Assembly (NCBI GenBank): GCA_035487155.1 | Contig: DATHMK010000037.1 | Coordinates: 62,001-126,000 of the forward strand | DNA from: DAIDKA01 sp035487155 | GTDB lineage: Bacteria; Pseudomonadota; Gammaproteobacteria; Steroidobacterales; Steroidobacteraceae | Length of the DNA stretch: 64,000 nucleotides | Reading direction: 5' to 3' | The notes under the pieces: generated by a model | The model's database searches: none | What the model was told of the DNA's origin: nothing | What the model saw: the letters and a program-made list of their open reading frames with translations, nothing else | Position numbers and translations under genes: made by a program | Shown: in pieces, positions 35,556 to 43,727 of the stretch | Layout: every line of letters starts with the position of its first letter | Numbering within the stretch: position 1 is the stretch's first letter

Positions 35556-36324
35556 GGAACCCCAGAAGGAAAACCTGGCCGAAGGGACGTTGATTTCGCA
35601 TCTGCTGGAACTGCGCAACCGGCTGATGCGCGCCATGATCGCCTTCGTCATCGCGCTGGTGCCCTGCGTCTACTACCAGAACAAACTGTTCACCTTCGTG
35701 TCCCGTCCGCTGCGCGAAAAGCTTCCCGCGAACGTGCACCTGATCGCCACCAAGGTGATGTCGCCGTTCACCACGCCCCTGATGCTGGCGATGTTCACGG
35801 CGGCCTTCATCGCCATGCCCTACATCCTCTACCAGGTGTGGGCGTTCGTGGCGCCCGGCCTGTACAAGCATGAGAAGCGCTTCGCGGTTCCGCTGCTGGT
35901 GTCCTCGGTGCTGCTGTTCTATGCCGGCGTGGGTTTCGCCTACAAGGTCGTGTTTCCGGTGGTCTTCGGCTACTTCGTCGGCACGACCCCGGAGGGCGTG
36001 ACCATGATGACGGACATCGCCGACTATCTGCAGTTCGCCATCCAGATGTTCTTCGCCTTCGGCCTGGCATTCGAAACGCCCGTGGCGGTGGTGCTGCTGG
36101 TCCTGACCGGGCTGGTCAAGATCGAGAAGCTCCGGTCCAACCGCGGCTACGTGCTGGTGGGTGTTTTCATCGTCTCCGCCGCAGTCACGCCGCCGGATGC
36201 CATGTCCCAGTGCATCATGGCCGTACCCATGTACATGCTGTACGAGGGCGGACTGCTCATGGCCGCGCTGATGTCGAACATGCGCAAGAAGGACGCCGAG
36301 TCCGAGGACCCGAAGCCTTCCTGA
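35548..36324 (+). CDS. tatC: Twin-arginine translocase subunit TatC
   Basis: The 258-residue, six-helix receptor of the Tat system. The cytoplasmic start ENLAEGTLISHLLELRNRLMRA contains the family's HLxELRxR motif, and the middle has the conserved FxFGLAFETPVAVVLL helix. ATG 35548 overlaps the tatB stop by 8 bp, implying coupling. Complete. It converges on the membrane-protein gene with a 13-bp gap. Confidence 0.97.
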   Translation: MAEEPQKENLAEGTLISHLLELRNRLMRAMIAFVIALVPCVYYQNKLFTFVSRPLREKLPANVHLIATKVMSPFTTPLMLAMFTAAFIAMPYILYQVWAFVAPGLYKHEKRFAVPLLVSSVLLFYAGVGFAYKVVFPVVFGYFVGTTPEGVTMMTDIADYLQFAIQMFFAFGLAFETPVAVVLLVLTGLVKIEKLRSNRGYVLVGVFIVSAAVTPPDAMSQCIMAVPMYMLYEGGLLMAALMSNMRKKDAESEDPKPS

Positions 36325-36337
36325 AGCGCCCTGACGG

Positions 36338-37063
36338 CTACGCCGCAGAGCTCGTGAAGCGTGCCCGCAGTGCCCGGTACGCAACGGCGGCGATGACGAA
36401 CAGGATCACGGCGCGTAGCGCCACCATCGCCAAAGTGGCGGCGGCGCTTACATGCCCGTCGACGTAGACGACCGGCAGGGCGGAGAAGGAAGTCCCGCCC
36501 GGATGGCCTGCGATCGGTGCCTGCACGTTCATGTGAAATCCGAACAGATTGCTGGCGAGCGCGACCACCGCTACGCCGATCCACAGCCACAGCGACGCCA
36601 CGCGCTGCCGCAGTGAAATGAACAGGCAGCCCGCCGCGATTGCCGGACCGAGCAGATAACTGGTGATGAAACTCACGGCGGCGATGGCCCCGAGGTAGGT
36701 CGCCGGAACGCCTCCCTGCGCGGGCACATTCACCGGTGTCAGCAGACGGAACATCGAGTAGTCGATCGCCGCCACGACGGCAATCAGCGCCACCAGTGGC
36801 AACAGCCCGAACACCGCCCAGGGAGCGCGGGCAGCCAGTGCGCGGGGAGCCTTCTGCAGCATCGCCTGCGTCAGTTGCGAATCGGTCCCCACCAGCTCGC
36901 GGGCACGCTGGCTTGCCGCAGCCGCATCCAGGCCCGCTTTGCGCTCGCGTTCCGTCAGATCGGCCAGGTGTTCGCGCAACTCGATGACATAGCGTCGGAC
37001 GTGGCGCGGCGCGATGCCGGCGCGCAACAGGTCCTCACGCACTTTCTCAAATGGCTGGGACAC
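36338..37063 (-). CDS. Polytopic membrane protein partnered with a PadR regulator
   Basis: A 241-residue protein. The N-terminal 85 residues are helical and charged (FEKVREDLLRAGIAPRHVRRYVIELREHLADLTERE), like the cytoplasmic HAAS-type domain often encoded beside PadR regulators. About four membrane helices follow. The GTG at 37063 is decided by a near-perfect ribosome site (AAGGAGG, six bases upstream). It overlaps the padR stop by 17 bp. Its function is unknown; such proteins may antagonise signalling or sense the envelope. Confidence 0.75.
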   Translation of the reverse strand: MSQPFEKVREDLLRAGIAPRHVRRYVIELREHLADLTERERKAGLDAAAASQRARELVGTDSQLTQAMLQKAPRALAARAPWAVFGLLPLVALIAVVAAIDYSMFRLLTPVNVPAQGGVPATYLGAIAAVSFITSYLLGPAIAAGCLFISLRQRVASLWLWIGVAVVALASNLFGFHMNVQAPIAGHPGGTSFSALPVVYVDGHVSAAATLAMVALRAVILFVIAAVAYRALRARFTSSAA

Positions 37064-37394
37064 GGCTGCCTCCTTTGATGACCGATTGAATGGCTTCGGC
37101 AAGCGCAGTCCAGCTTTGCGCCAGGTCGCCATAGCGCTTTTTCCCGGCTGCGGTCAATGTGTAGTAAACGCGACTGCGCCGCTCGACCGTCCTGCGGTGC
37201 GACTTCAGCGCCCCCTCGCGCTCAAGCGTGTGCAGCACGGTGTAGATCACCCCTTCACCCAGGCTCACGACGTCTCCGGTCTGCGCGCGGATTGCCTCGA
37301 CGATCTCATAGCCGTACATCGGGCGATCCTGCAGCAGCCGCAGAATCATCAGTTCCGGGACCCCGGCCATGAAATTGGGATTGGTCGAGCGCAA
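37047..37394 (-). CDS. PadR-family transcriptional regulator
   Basis: A 115-residue winged-helix repressor. NPNFMAGVPELMILRLL opens the family, then PMYGYEIVEAIRA, and the wing region ends ERRSRVYYTLTAAGKKRYG. The start is TTG, supported by this full-length N terminus. The promoter region immediately upstream contains two inverted repeats of the same AGAGGTA half-site, so it probably represses itself and the membrane-protein gene it overlaps. Confidence 0.92.
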   Translation of the reverse strand: MRSTNPNFMAGVPELMILRLLQDRPMYGYEIVEAIRAQTGDVVSLGEGVIYTVLHTLEREGALKSHRRTVERRSRVYYTLTAAGKKRYGDLAQSWTALAEAIQSVIKGGSRVPAI

Positions 37395-37400
37395 CGCGGT

Positions 37401-37448
37401 TACCTCTTGATTAGAGGTATTGTATACCTGTTAGTTAGAGGTATGCAA
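37401..37448 (-). promoter_or_regulatory. padR promoter with two inverted repeats (probable autoregulatory operator)
   Basis: Reading the minus strand, TTGCAT (plus 37443-37448) and TATACA (37421-37426) form a -35/-10 pair with 16-bp spacing. One inverted repeat, TACCTCT-N5-AGAGGTA, occupies 37401-37419 just downstream of the -10. A second with the same half-site, TACCT-N9-AGGTA, occupies 37425-37443 between the two boxes. Binding at either would block RNA polymerase. Assignment to PadR is inferred from position. Confidence 0.65.
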
Positions 37449-37457
37449 GCACGGCGT

Positions 37458-38705
37458 TCAGTTCCACAACCTGCCCTGCAGTGAGAAGCGCCAGCGCTGC
37501 CAGGCATGCACGCGCGCGCGCTCGAGCACGGCTTGCTGCAAACGCGCGGTATCAAATCCGGATCCAATGGCCAGGGCGCCACTGATGCGGCCGCGTGTCA
37601 GGACGATTTTGCAGTACTGCGCCACGCCGCGGCCCTGATAGGCCAGTTCATGATCACCATCGCCCAACTGCTCCGGCGCCACGCGCCCGGCACTGAAGAC
37701 GGGCAGGCCCGAGATCTGCATGTCCAGGCCGCTCGAGGAGCCCTGGTAGATGCGCTGCTCCCCGGCCAGCACGGCCGCGACGGCCTGCGCCTGCTCACGG
37801 CCGGGCCAGGCGAGGCCGTATACGACGCCGCGATGCTCGGCGCACTCGCCCACCGCATGGATATCAGGGTCGACCGTGCGCAACTGGTCGTCGACCCTGA
37901 TGCCGCTGCGCACCGGCAGCCCTGCGGCGATGGCCAGTTCCACCCGGGGCCGCAGGCCGGTGGCCAGAATGATGGTGTCACAGGCAATGTCCTCACCGCT
38001 CATCAGCCGCACGCCCGCCACGCGCGTGTCCCCGTAGATGCTGCGCACGCCCGTATTGAGCACCACGCGCAGTCCGGCGCGCTCCACATGTTCCTTGAGC
38101 AGTGCCGCCGCCACCGGATCCAGGTGGCGGGGCATGAGGCCGGCGCAATGCTCGATGACCACCACTTCGATGCGCGAGCGGCGCATCGCGCGCGCCGCCT
38201 GCAGACCGAACAGGCCTCCGCCCAGCACCACGGTGCGGCGCGTGCGCGCACGCCGCGCGATCAGGCGCTGCGCGTCGCCGAAGTCACGGAAGGTGAAAAC
38301 TCCCGCCAGCGTGATGCCCGGAATCCGCGGCACATGGGGCCGCGCACCGGTGGCCAGCACCAGTTTGGAATACGGCTGGATGCGGCCCCAGGAGTCGAGC
38401 ACGTTGCGCGCCGCGCGATCGATGGCGGTGACGCTGCAGCCGAAACGGCGCTCCAGGCGCGGGTCCTGCAGCAGCGCCGGATCCATGGCGAGGGACTCCC
38501 AGCGCAGTTCGCCGGCCAGGAATGCCGACAGCCGCGCCCGATCGTAGGGCTCACAGGGCTCATCGCCGTAGACCAGGCGCGGCGTGCCCGGCAGGCCGCG
38601 CGCCAGCGCCGCCGCGACATGCATGCCCGCCGGACCGCTGCCGACAATGACGATGGGCGGCGTCGCGGGATCGGCGAGCGGGTATTCGGGCAGCACGGCG
38701 GCCAA
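37458..38705 (-). CDS. FAD/NAD(P)-dependent oxidoreductase (nitrite/rubredoxin reductase-like)
   Basis: A 415-residue flavoprotein. It has an FAD-binding motif IVIVGSGPAGMHVAAAL, an NAD-binding motif VVLGGGLFGLQAARAM and the second FAD contact TVDPDIHAVGECAEHRGVVYGL. It resembles the N-terminal reductase half of NirB but lacks the siroheme/Fe-S part. Start choice: TTG 38705 with GGAG six bases upstream; longer readings enter the divergent hemD gene. The partner electron acceptor is not encoded next door. Divergent from hemD over about 140 bp, suggesting a shared regulatory region and a nitrogen- or siroheme-related role, which remains unproven. Confidence 0.82.
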   Translation of the reverse strand: MAAVLPEYPLADPATPPIVIVGSGPAGMHVAAALARGLPGTPRLVYGDEPCEPYDRARLSAFLAGELRWESLAMDPALLQDPRLERRFGCSVTAIDRAARNVLDSWGRIQPYSKLVLATGARPHVPRIPGITLAGVFTFRDFGDAQRLIARRARTRRTVVLGGGLFGLQAARAMRRSRIEVVVIEHCAGLMPRHLDPVAAALLKEHVERAGLRVVLNTGVRSIYGDTRVAGVRLMSGEDIACDTIILATGLRPRVELAIAAGLPVRSGIRVDDQLRTVDPDIHAVGECAEHRGVVYGLAWPGREQAQAVAAVLAGEQRIYQGSSSGLDMQISGLPVFSAGRVAPEQLGDGDHELAYQGRGVAQYCKIVLTRGRISGALAIGSGFDTARLQQAVLERARVHAWQRWRFSLQGRLWN

Positions 38706-38848
38706 GGATGACTCCAGCGTTGTCGCGCCACTGTTGATCTTGCAACCGCTGTGCCACAGGCCAGAAGCGGTGTGGGCCGCGTAATTGCCCCTCTCGGGTG
38801 CAAGCGGCGCGCGGCATGCACCGCGGCGACGCGGTAAGCTTGCGCGCC

Positions 38849-39679
38849 ATGGAAACCCAGACTCTGGCCGGCAGGACCATCGCGGTTCCGGAAACCCGCG
38901 AACTGGATCTGTTTGCCGCGCTGCTGGAACGGCGCGGCGCGCGGGTGCTGCGCTGTCCACTGGTCGCGATCCGTGACGCCGCCGATCCGGCACCGGTGCT
39001 GAATTTCATCCGTCGCTTCGCCGAAGGTGCCTGCGATGACCTCATTCTGCTCACCGGCGAAGGATTGCGGCGGCTGCTTGGCTGCATCGATCAGCATGCG
39101 CCGGCGCTGCGGCCGCAGTTCCTGGCGCAGTTGGCCAGGGTACGCAAGATCACGCGCGGGCCGAAGCCGGCGCGCGCGCTGCGCGAGCTGGGATTGAAAC
39201 CCGACATCGCCGCCGAGGTGCCCACCACCGCGGGGGTCATCGCCGCGCTCGAGCCGCTGGCCTTCAGCCTCGAGGGCCGCAGTTTCGGGGTGCAGCTTTA
39301 CGGCCAGGAACCGAACCTCCCTTTGAGCGAATTCCTGCAGCGCTGCGGGGCCGCGGTGCTCACCGTCGCGCCCTATTCCTATGCGGATTCCACCGAGGAT
39401 GCCGCGGTACTGGAGCTGCTCGCGGTCATCGAACGCGGTGGCATCGATGCCATCGCCTTCACCAGCACGCCTCAGGTCCGCCGGCTGGTGGCGGTGGGGG
39501 GCGAAGCACGCGTGGTGCGGGCCCTTGGGCGCACGCACGTCGCCGCCGTAGGTCCGGTGGTGGCGCAGGCGCTGGGCCGGCATGGCATCCCTGTGCAGTC
39601 GATGCCCGAAGAGAGTTTTTTCCTCAAGCCCATGACCAGCGCCATCGAAGAGGCACTGGCGCGAGCGCCCGAGATTTAG
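38849..39679 (+). CDS. hemD: Uroporphyrinogen-III synthase family protein
   Basis: A 276-residue HemD-fold protein that would cyclise hydroxymethylbilane to uroporphyrinogen III for heme and siroheme. Motifs include TGEGLRRLLG, RGPKPARALRELGL with the family's KPARAL-type segment, and the C-terminal DAIAFTSTPQVRRLV and VAAVGPVVAQAL. It is not next to hemC, as housekeeping hemD usually is, but faces a NirB-like flavoprotein, so it may be a second, nitrite-linked copy. The start ATG 38849 is the last before the fold. Confidence 0.85.
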   Translation: METQTLAGRTIAVPETRELDLFAALLERRGARVLRCPLVAIRDAADPAPVLNFIRRFAEGACDDLILLTGEGLRRLLGCIDQHAPALRPQFLAQLARVRKITRGPKPARALRELGLKPDIAAEVPTTAGVIAALEPLAFSLEGRSFGVQLYGQEPNLPLSEFLQRCGAAVLTVAPYSYADSTEDAAVLELLAVIERGGIDAIAFTSTPQVRRLVAVGGEARVVRALGRTHVAAVGPVVAQALGRHGIPVQSMPEESFFLKPMTSAIEEALARAPEI

Positions 39680-39691
39680 CCAGGGGCGCCT

Positions 39692-40069
39692 TCAGCGCCC
39701 GCGGTGGGTGTAGACCTCGAACCGGCCGCGCGAGCCGATGAACATCGAGCCGATCCAGCCCGTCAGGCTCACCAGCAGGCTCGCCAGCAGGGCAGCCATG
39801 AAGCCCGACAGGTGGAAGCCCGGCAGCAGCCACGCCGTCAGGCCCAGCATGCCGGCATTCACCACCAGCAAGAACAGGCCCAGCGACAGGAGGGTGAGCG
39901 GGAAGGTGAGAATCACGGCGATGGGTCGCACGATGGCATTGACCACGCCCAGCACCACCCCGGCGAGCACCAGGGTCTGCGCGTCATCGATGCGTATGCC
40001 ACTGATCCAGCGCGTGGCGATCCACAGGCCTACCATCGACAGCGCCGCGCGGAACAGGAAACCGGCCAT
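39692..40069 (-). CDS. Phage holin family 4 (YvlD-like) membrane protein
   Basis: A 125-residue protein with four closely spaced membrane helices (GVVLGVVNAIVRPIAVILTF and LLSLGLFLLVVNAGMLGLTA regions). The NAIVRPI and TLLSLGLF motifs are diagnostic of this chromosomally encoded family. Despite the name there is no phage context here. Function unknown. Its ATG overlaps the stop of the upstream SRPBCC gene by one base. Confidence 0.85.
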   Translation of the reverse strand: MAGFLFRAALSMVGLWIATRWISGIRIDDAQTLVLAGVVLGVVNAIVRPIAVILTFPLTLLSLGLFLLVVNAGMLGLTAWLLPGFHLSGFMAALLASLLVSLTGWIGSMFIGSRGRFEVYTHRGR

Positions 40070-40515
40070 CAGGCACCGGCCTTCACGGTCTGTTCGACCA
40101 GCACCTTCAACCGCGCCACCGCCCGCTCCCAGCCGGTGCGCAGACGCATGTAGAAGGTGTCGGACTCAAGATCGGCGGGGAAGCCGGAACCGAGCAGCCG
40201 CACGATGGTCTTGCCGGGGTCGGACGCATCGAGGATGAAGTCATCCACGATCGGGGTGTCGTTCTGCGGCAGATCTTCCGAGGGCAGATAGATGAGGCGC
40301 ATGCGCCTTTGCGGCAACAGCACATCGATATGCGCTTCCAGCTCGGTGACCCTGTCGACGCTGGCGCGAAAGTGGCCGCCTTCCCGGGCGTTGATCTGCG
40401 CCTCCGGCGAGCACCATCGGCGCAGGCTCGCGGTGTCCGTCAGTGCCTTCCAGACCGGCTCGGCCCCGGCCGCAATGTCGACCCGGTGGGCGTATCCTCG
40501 GGTACGTTCGCTCAT
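40069..40515 (-). CDS. SRPBCC/START-fold protein (AHSA1-like)
   Basis: A 148-residue protein with the helix-grip fold typical of AHSA1/polyketide-cyclase-like proteins: VDIAAGAEPVWKALTDTASLRRW at the start, GGHFRASVDRV strands and a last long helix (LRTGWERAVARLKVLVEQT). It would bind a hydrophobic ligand or act as a chaperone cofactor. ATG 40515 begins the fold. It is paired with the holin-family gene and diverges from the histidine kinase over about 75 bp. Confidence 0.75.
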   Translation of the reverse strand: MSERTRGYAHRVDIAAGAEPVWKALTDTASLRRWCSPEAQINAREGGHFRASVDRVTELEAHIDVLLPQRRMRLIYLPSEDLPQNDTPIVDDFILDASDPGKTIVRLLGSGFPADLESDTFYMRLRTGWERAVARLKVLVEQTVKAGA

Positions 40516-40589
40516 GGCTGCGATTGTGCCACGCACGAGCTGTGATGCAGCACCCGCTTTGAAAAGTCACCCTTTAATAGATTGGCCCC

Positions 40590-43500
40590 ATGCCCTCCCG
40601 CCCGTCACCTGAAACCCTGCAGCAGCGCAGCGCGCACCTGCTGGACACCATCGCCAACATGACCGGCCTGGGCGCCTGGGAACTGGACGTGGATTCGATG
40701 ACGCCGCTGTGGTCCAGCCATGCGCGGCAGATTTTCGGCATGGACCTGTCGGGGGGGATCTCACTGGCCGGGTTCGTGGACTTCTTTGCGCAGGAAGGCC
40801 GGCCGATCCTCGACACGGCCTTTCGGGAAGCTGTCGCCAACGGCAAGAGCTTCGATCTGACGCTGCCGGCCCTGCGCCGCGACGGCGCCCGCCTGTGGGT
40901 ACGCTGTGTCGGGGACGCGGAGGTGGTCGATGACCGCGCGGTGCGGCTCTCCGGCGCGGTACAGGACGTCACCCAGCAGTACGAGGCGCAGCTGCGACTG
41001 CAGCGCGCCTCACGCTCCAGCTTCCAGGGGCACTGGGAATATGACTTCGGCACCGATCAGGTGTGGTGCTCGGAGGCCTACCAGCAGCTTCTGGGGTTCG
41101 CGCCGCGCGAGCGGCGGGTCGCGGCCGCCAGCTTTCATGCCGAAACCCATCCGGACGACGAGGCCGCGGTCAGCGCCGCCTTTGCGCGCCACATCGCCGA
41201 TGAAACCCCCTACGACGTCCAGCTGCGCCTGCGCACCGCCGCCGGGCACTGGCGCTGGTTTCGCCGGCGCGGGGCCATGGAGCGCGACAAGCTGGGACGC
41301 ATCACCAGCCTCGCCGGACAGCTGATCGACATCCACGATGAACGCCAGGCGCAGGTGGAACTGCGTGAGATACGGGCGCGCTTCGAGCGCGCCATCGAGG
41401 GCAGCAGTGACGGCCTCTATGAGTACGATCTCATCAGTGGTGCCACCTGGTATTCGCCCAGCGTGCGCGAGATGCTGGGCTATGGCGCGGATGAGCCCTT
41501 TCCCGCGAGCATCCTGGAGCTGACGCCCCCGGCCGAGCGCTTCTCGGTGGAGGAAGCCGCCCGCCAGCACGTCGAGCAGGGCGCGCCCTTTGATGTCATG
41601 TTTCCGGTGCGCCATCGCAATGGCGAGAACCGCTGGGTCCGTTCACGCGGGCGCTGCGAGCGCAATGAGCACGGCACACCGACGCACTTCTCCGGCTCCA
41701 TCCAGGACATCACCGCGCAACTGAAGGCGAGCGCGGCGCTGGTGGCTGCGACCGAGGAGGCCTCGGCCGCCAACCGCGCCAAGAGCGACTTCCTGGCCAA
41801 CATGAGTCATGAGATCCGTACGCCGATGAATGGCGTGCTGGGCATGACCGAGCTGCTGCTCGACACCTCGCTCAATCCGGTGCAGCACGAATACGCCGAG
41901 ACCATCCGCACCTCGGCGACCTCGCTGCTGGGGATTCTCAACGACATCCTGGATTTCTCCAAGATCGAGGCCGGGCGGCTGGAAGTCGAGGCGGTCGAGA
42001 TGGACGTCCGCGACTGCGTCGAGGATGTCGGCACCATGATGGCGGTGCAGGCGGCCGCCAAGAATCTCGAGTTCATCGTCAATGTGGATCCGGCCACGCC
42101 GGAGTGCGTGCTGGCGGACCCGCATCGGCTGCGTCAGATCCTGACCAATCTCGCCGGCAATGCCATCAAGTTCACGCAGGCCGGTGAGGTGGTCATCGAG
42201 GTTCACAACCTCGGCACGCGCAGCGACCGGGTGCTGCTGCACTTCGAAGTGCGTGACACCGGCGTGGGCATGGCGCCCGAAGTGGTCGAGAAGCTGTTTC
42301 AGCCCTTTGTGCAGGCCGATGCCTCCACCACGCGCCACTTCGGCGGCACCGGCCTGGGGCTCTCGATCGTGAAGCGGCTGTGCGAACTGATGGGCGGCAG
42401 CGTGAATGTGGTGTCCAGAGCCGGTGTCGGCACCAGCTTCTCGGTGACCTTGCCCTGCGAGCCTCTGGTCACCACCACCATCGAACGTCTGCTCGAGTCG
42501 CCACAGGCCACGGTCAGCCGCCGCATCCTGGTCGTCGACGACAACGACACCAACCGCCGGGTGCTGCGCGGCCAGCTGCTGGCCGCGGGCCACACCGTGG
42601 AGACCACCGGCCGTGCCGGGGATGTCGTGGCCTTGCTCAGCAAGTCGGTCGCCGAAGGGCAGCCCTTTGACCTGGTGATCGCCGATGACCAGATGCCGGA
42701 CGCGGATGGCAGCTGGCTGGCACAGAAGCTCAAGAGCGACCCGGCGCTGGAGCCTGTGCCGCTGGTACTGCTCACCTCGCTCGACCGCCATGGCGGCACG
42801 CGGCGGCTCGCCGATCTTGGCTTCGCGGGCTATCTGACCAAGCCGGTGCGCGGCCGCGAGCTGCGTGCCTGCGTCGAGCGGGTCATCGACAGCACCCAGC
42901 AGAGCGGCTCGCACGCGCAGCTCGTCACGCGCAGTTCGCTGGCCGCGGAGAAGGTCTACGGGCACTACCGCGGCCGGGTGCTGGTGGCGGAGGACAACAT
43001 CGTCAATCAGCAGGTGACGCGGCGCTTCCTGGAACGGCTCGGTTGCCGGGTGGAACTGGCGGACAACGGATTGCGGGCCGTAGAATTCTGCGCGCAATCG
43101 AACATCGACCTGGTGCTCATGGACGTGCAGATGCCCATCATGGACGGCCTGACGGCCACCCGCGAAATACGCCGCGCCGAAGTGCCCGGGCGGCGGGTGC
43201 CCATCCTCGCCCTCACCGCCAGCGCCATGACCGATGAACTGGATCGCTGCCTGGCGGCGGGCATGGATGGCCTGCTGACAAAGCCGCTGCAGCCGCTGCA
43301 GTTGCGCGAATCCCTCGAGCGGCACGGACTGGTGAGCGCACGCGAAGCGGCCGCACTCGAGGGCGCGCGCAGCTCGGTCGAGCGGGTGGTGGCGCCCGGC
43401 CTGGATCTCGCGCGCCTGCGCACCCTGGTCGGGGATGATCCGCAGTTCATGGAGGAGTTGTGCCGGACCTTCATGGCCAGCAGCACCCGCCTCATCGAGG

Positions 43501-43727
43501 AACTGCGCCAGGCCGTCGGCGCCGAGGAGCGCACGCAGGTCAAGGCCGTGGCACACAAGCTCAAAGGGGGCGCCGGGAGCGTCTGTGCCCAGCGCATCAT
43601 GGACCTGTCGCTGGCGCTCGAGCACACCGCCCTGGTGGCGCCCGCCGCCGAGCTTGCCGGCCTGGTGGAACAGATCCGCGCGGCCCTTGGCGAGTGCGCC
43701 AGCATCATTGAAGTCAGTTTTTCTTGA
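40590..43727 (+). CDS. Hybrid sensor histidine kinase: PAS-PAS-PAS-HisKA-HATPase-REC-REC-HPt
   Basis: A 1045-residue soluble phosphorelay protein. Three PAS/PAC modules (about residues 10-130, 135-255, 260-385; each ends with a VQDVTQQ-, LIDIHDER- or IQDITAQL-like PAC strand) lead to HisKA with His407 in MSHEIRTPMNG. The ATPase domain has DTGVGMAP and GGTGLGLSI. Receiver 1 carries Asp699 (ADDQMPD), receiver 2 Asp845 (LMDVQMP), and the C-terminal HPt has His989 (AHKLKGGAGS). No membrane helix is seen, so it senses cytoplasmic cues. The stop overlaps the start of the diguanylate cyclase (TTGA), its likely output partner. Confidence 0.95.
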   Translation: MPSRPSPETLQQRSAHLLDTIANMTGLGAWELDVDSMTPLWSSHARQIFGMDLSGGISLAGFVDFFAQEGRPILDTAFREAVANGKSFDLTLPALRRDGARLWVRCVGDAEVVDDRAVRLSGAVQDVTQQYEAQLRLQRASRSSFQGHWEYDFGTDQVWCSEAYQQLLGFAPRERRVAAASFHAETHPDDEAAVSAAFARHIADETPYDVQLRLRTAAGHWRWFRRRGAMERDKLGRITSLAGQLIDIHDERQAQVELREIRARFERAIEGSSDGLYEYDLISGATWYSPSVREMLGYGADEPFPASILELTPPAERFSVEEAARQHVEQGAPFDVMFPVRHRNGENRWVRSRGRCERNEHGTPTHFSGSIQDITAQLKASAALVAATEEASAANRAKSDFLANMSHEIRTPMNGVLGMTELLLDTSLNPVQHEYAETIRTSATSLLGILNDILDFSKIEAGRLEVEAVEMDVRDCVEDVGTMMAVQAAAKNLEFIVNVDPATPECVLADPHRLRQILTNLAGNAIKFTQAGEVVIEVHNLGTRSDRVLLHFEVRDTGVGMAPEVVEKLFQPFVQADASTTRHFGGTGLGLSIVKRLCELMGGSVNVVSRAGVGTSFSVTLPCEPLVTTTIERLLESPQATVSRRILVVDDNDTNRRVLRGQLLAAGHTVETTGRAGDVVALLSKSVAEGQPFDLVIADDQMPDADGSWLAQKLKSDPALEPVPLVLLTSLDRHGGTRRLADLGFAGYLTKPVRGRELRACVERVIDSTQQSGSHAQLVTRSSLAAEKVYGHYRGRVLVAEDNIVNQQVTRRFLERLGCRVELADNGLRAVEFCAQSNIDLVLMDVQMPIMDGLTATREIRRAEVPGRRVPILALTASAMTDELDRCLAAGMDGLLTKPLQPLQLRESLERHGLVSAREAAALEGARSSVERVVAPGLDLARLRTLVGDDPQFMEELCRTFMASSTRLIEELRQAVGAEERTQVKAVAHKLKGGAGSVCAQRIMDLSLALEHTALVAPAAELAGLVEQIRAALGECASIIEVSFS

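Noticed and set aside
38706..38993. N-terminal extension of the flavoprotein up to 38993
   Set aside because: It would overlap hemD on the other strand and is Arg/Pro-rich noise; TTG 38705 with a ribosome site begins the recognised fold.
39692..40069. Prophage remnant suggested by the holin-family protein
   Set aside because: This family is a common chromosomal membrane protein, and no phage genes, integrase or attachment sites are nearby.
41643..43625. A 660-codon open frame antisense to the hybrid histidine kinase
   Set aside because: It is the mirror of a high-GC, strongly conserved kinase gene. Its translation is Arg/Gln/His-rich with no domain, which is typical of antisense frames in GC-rich DNA.
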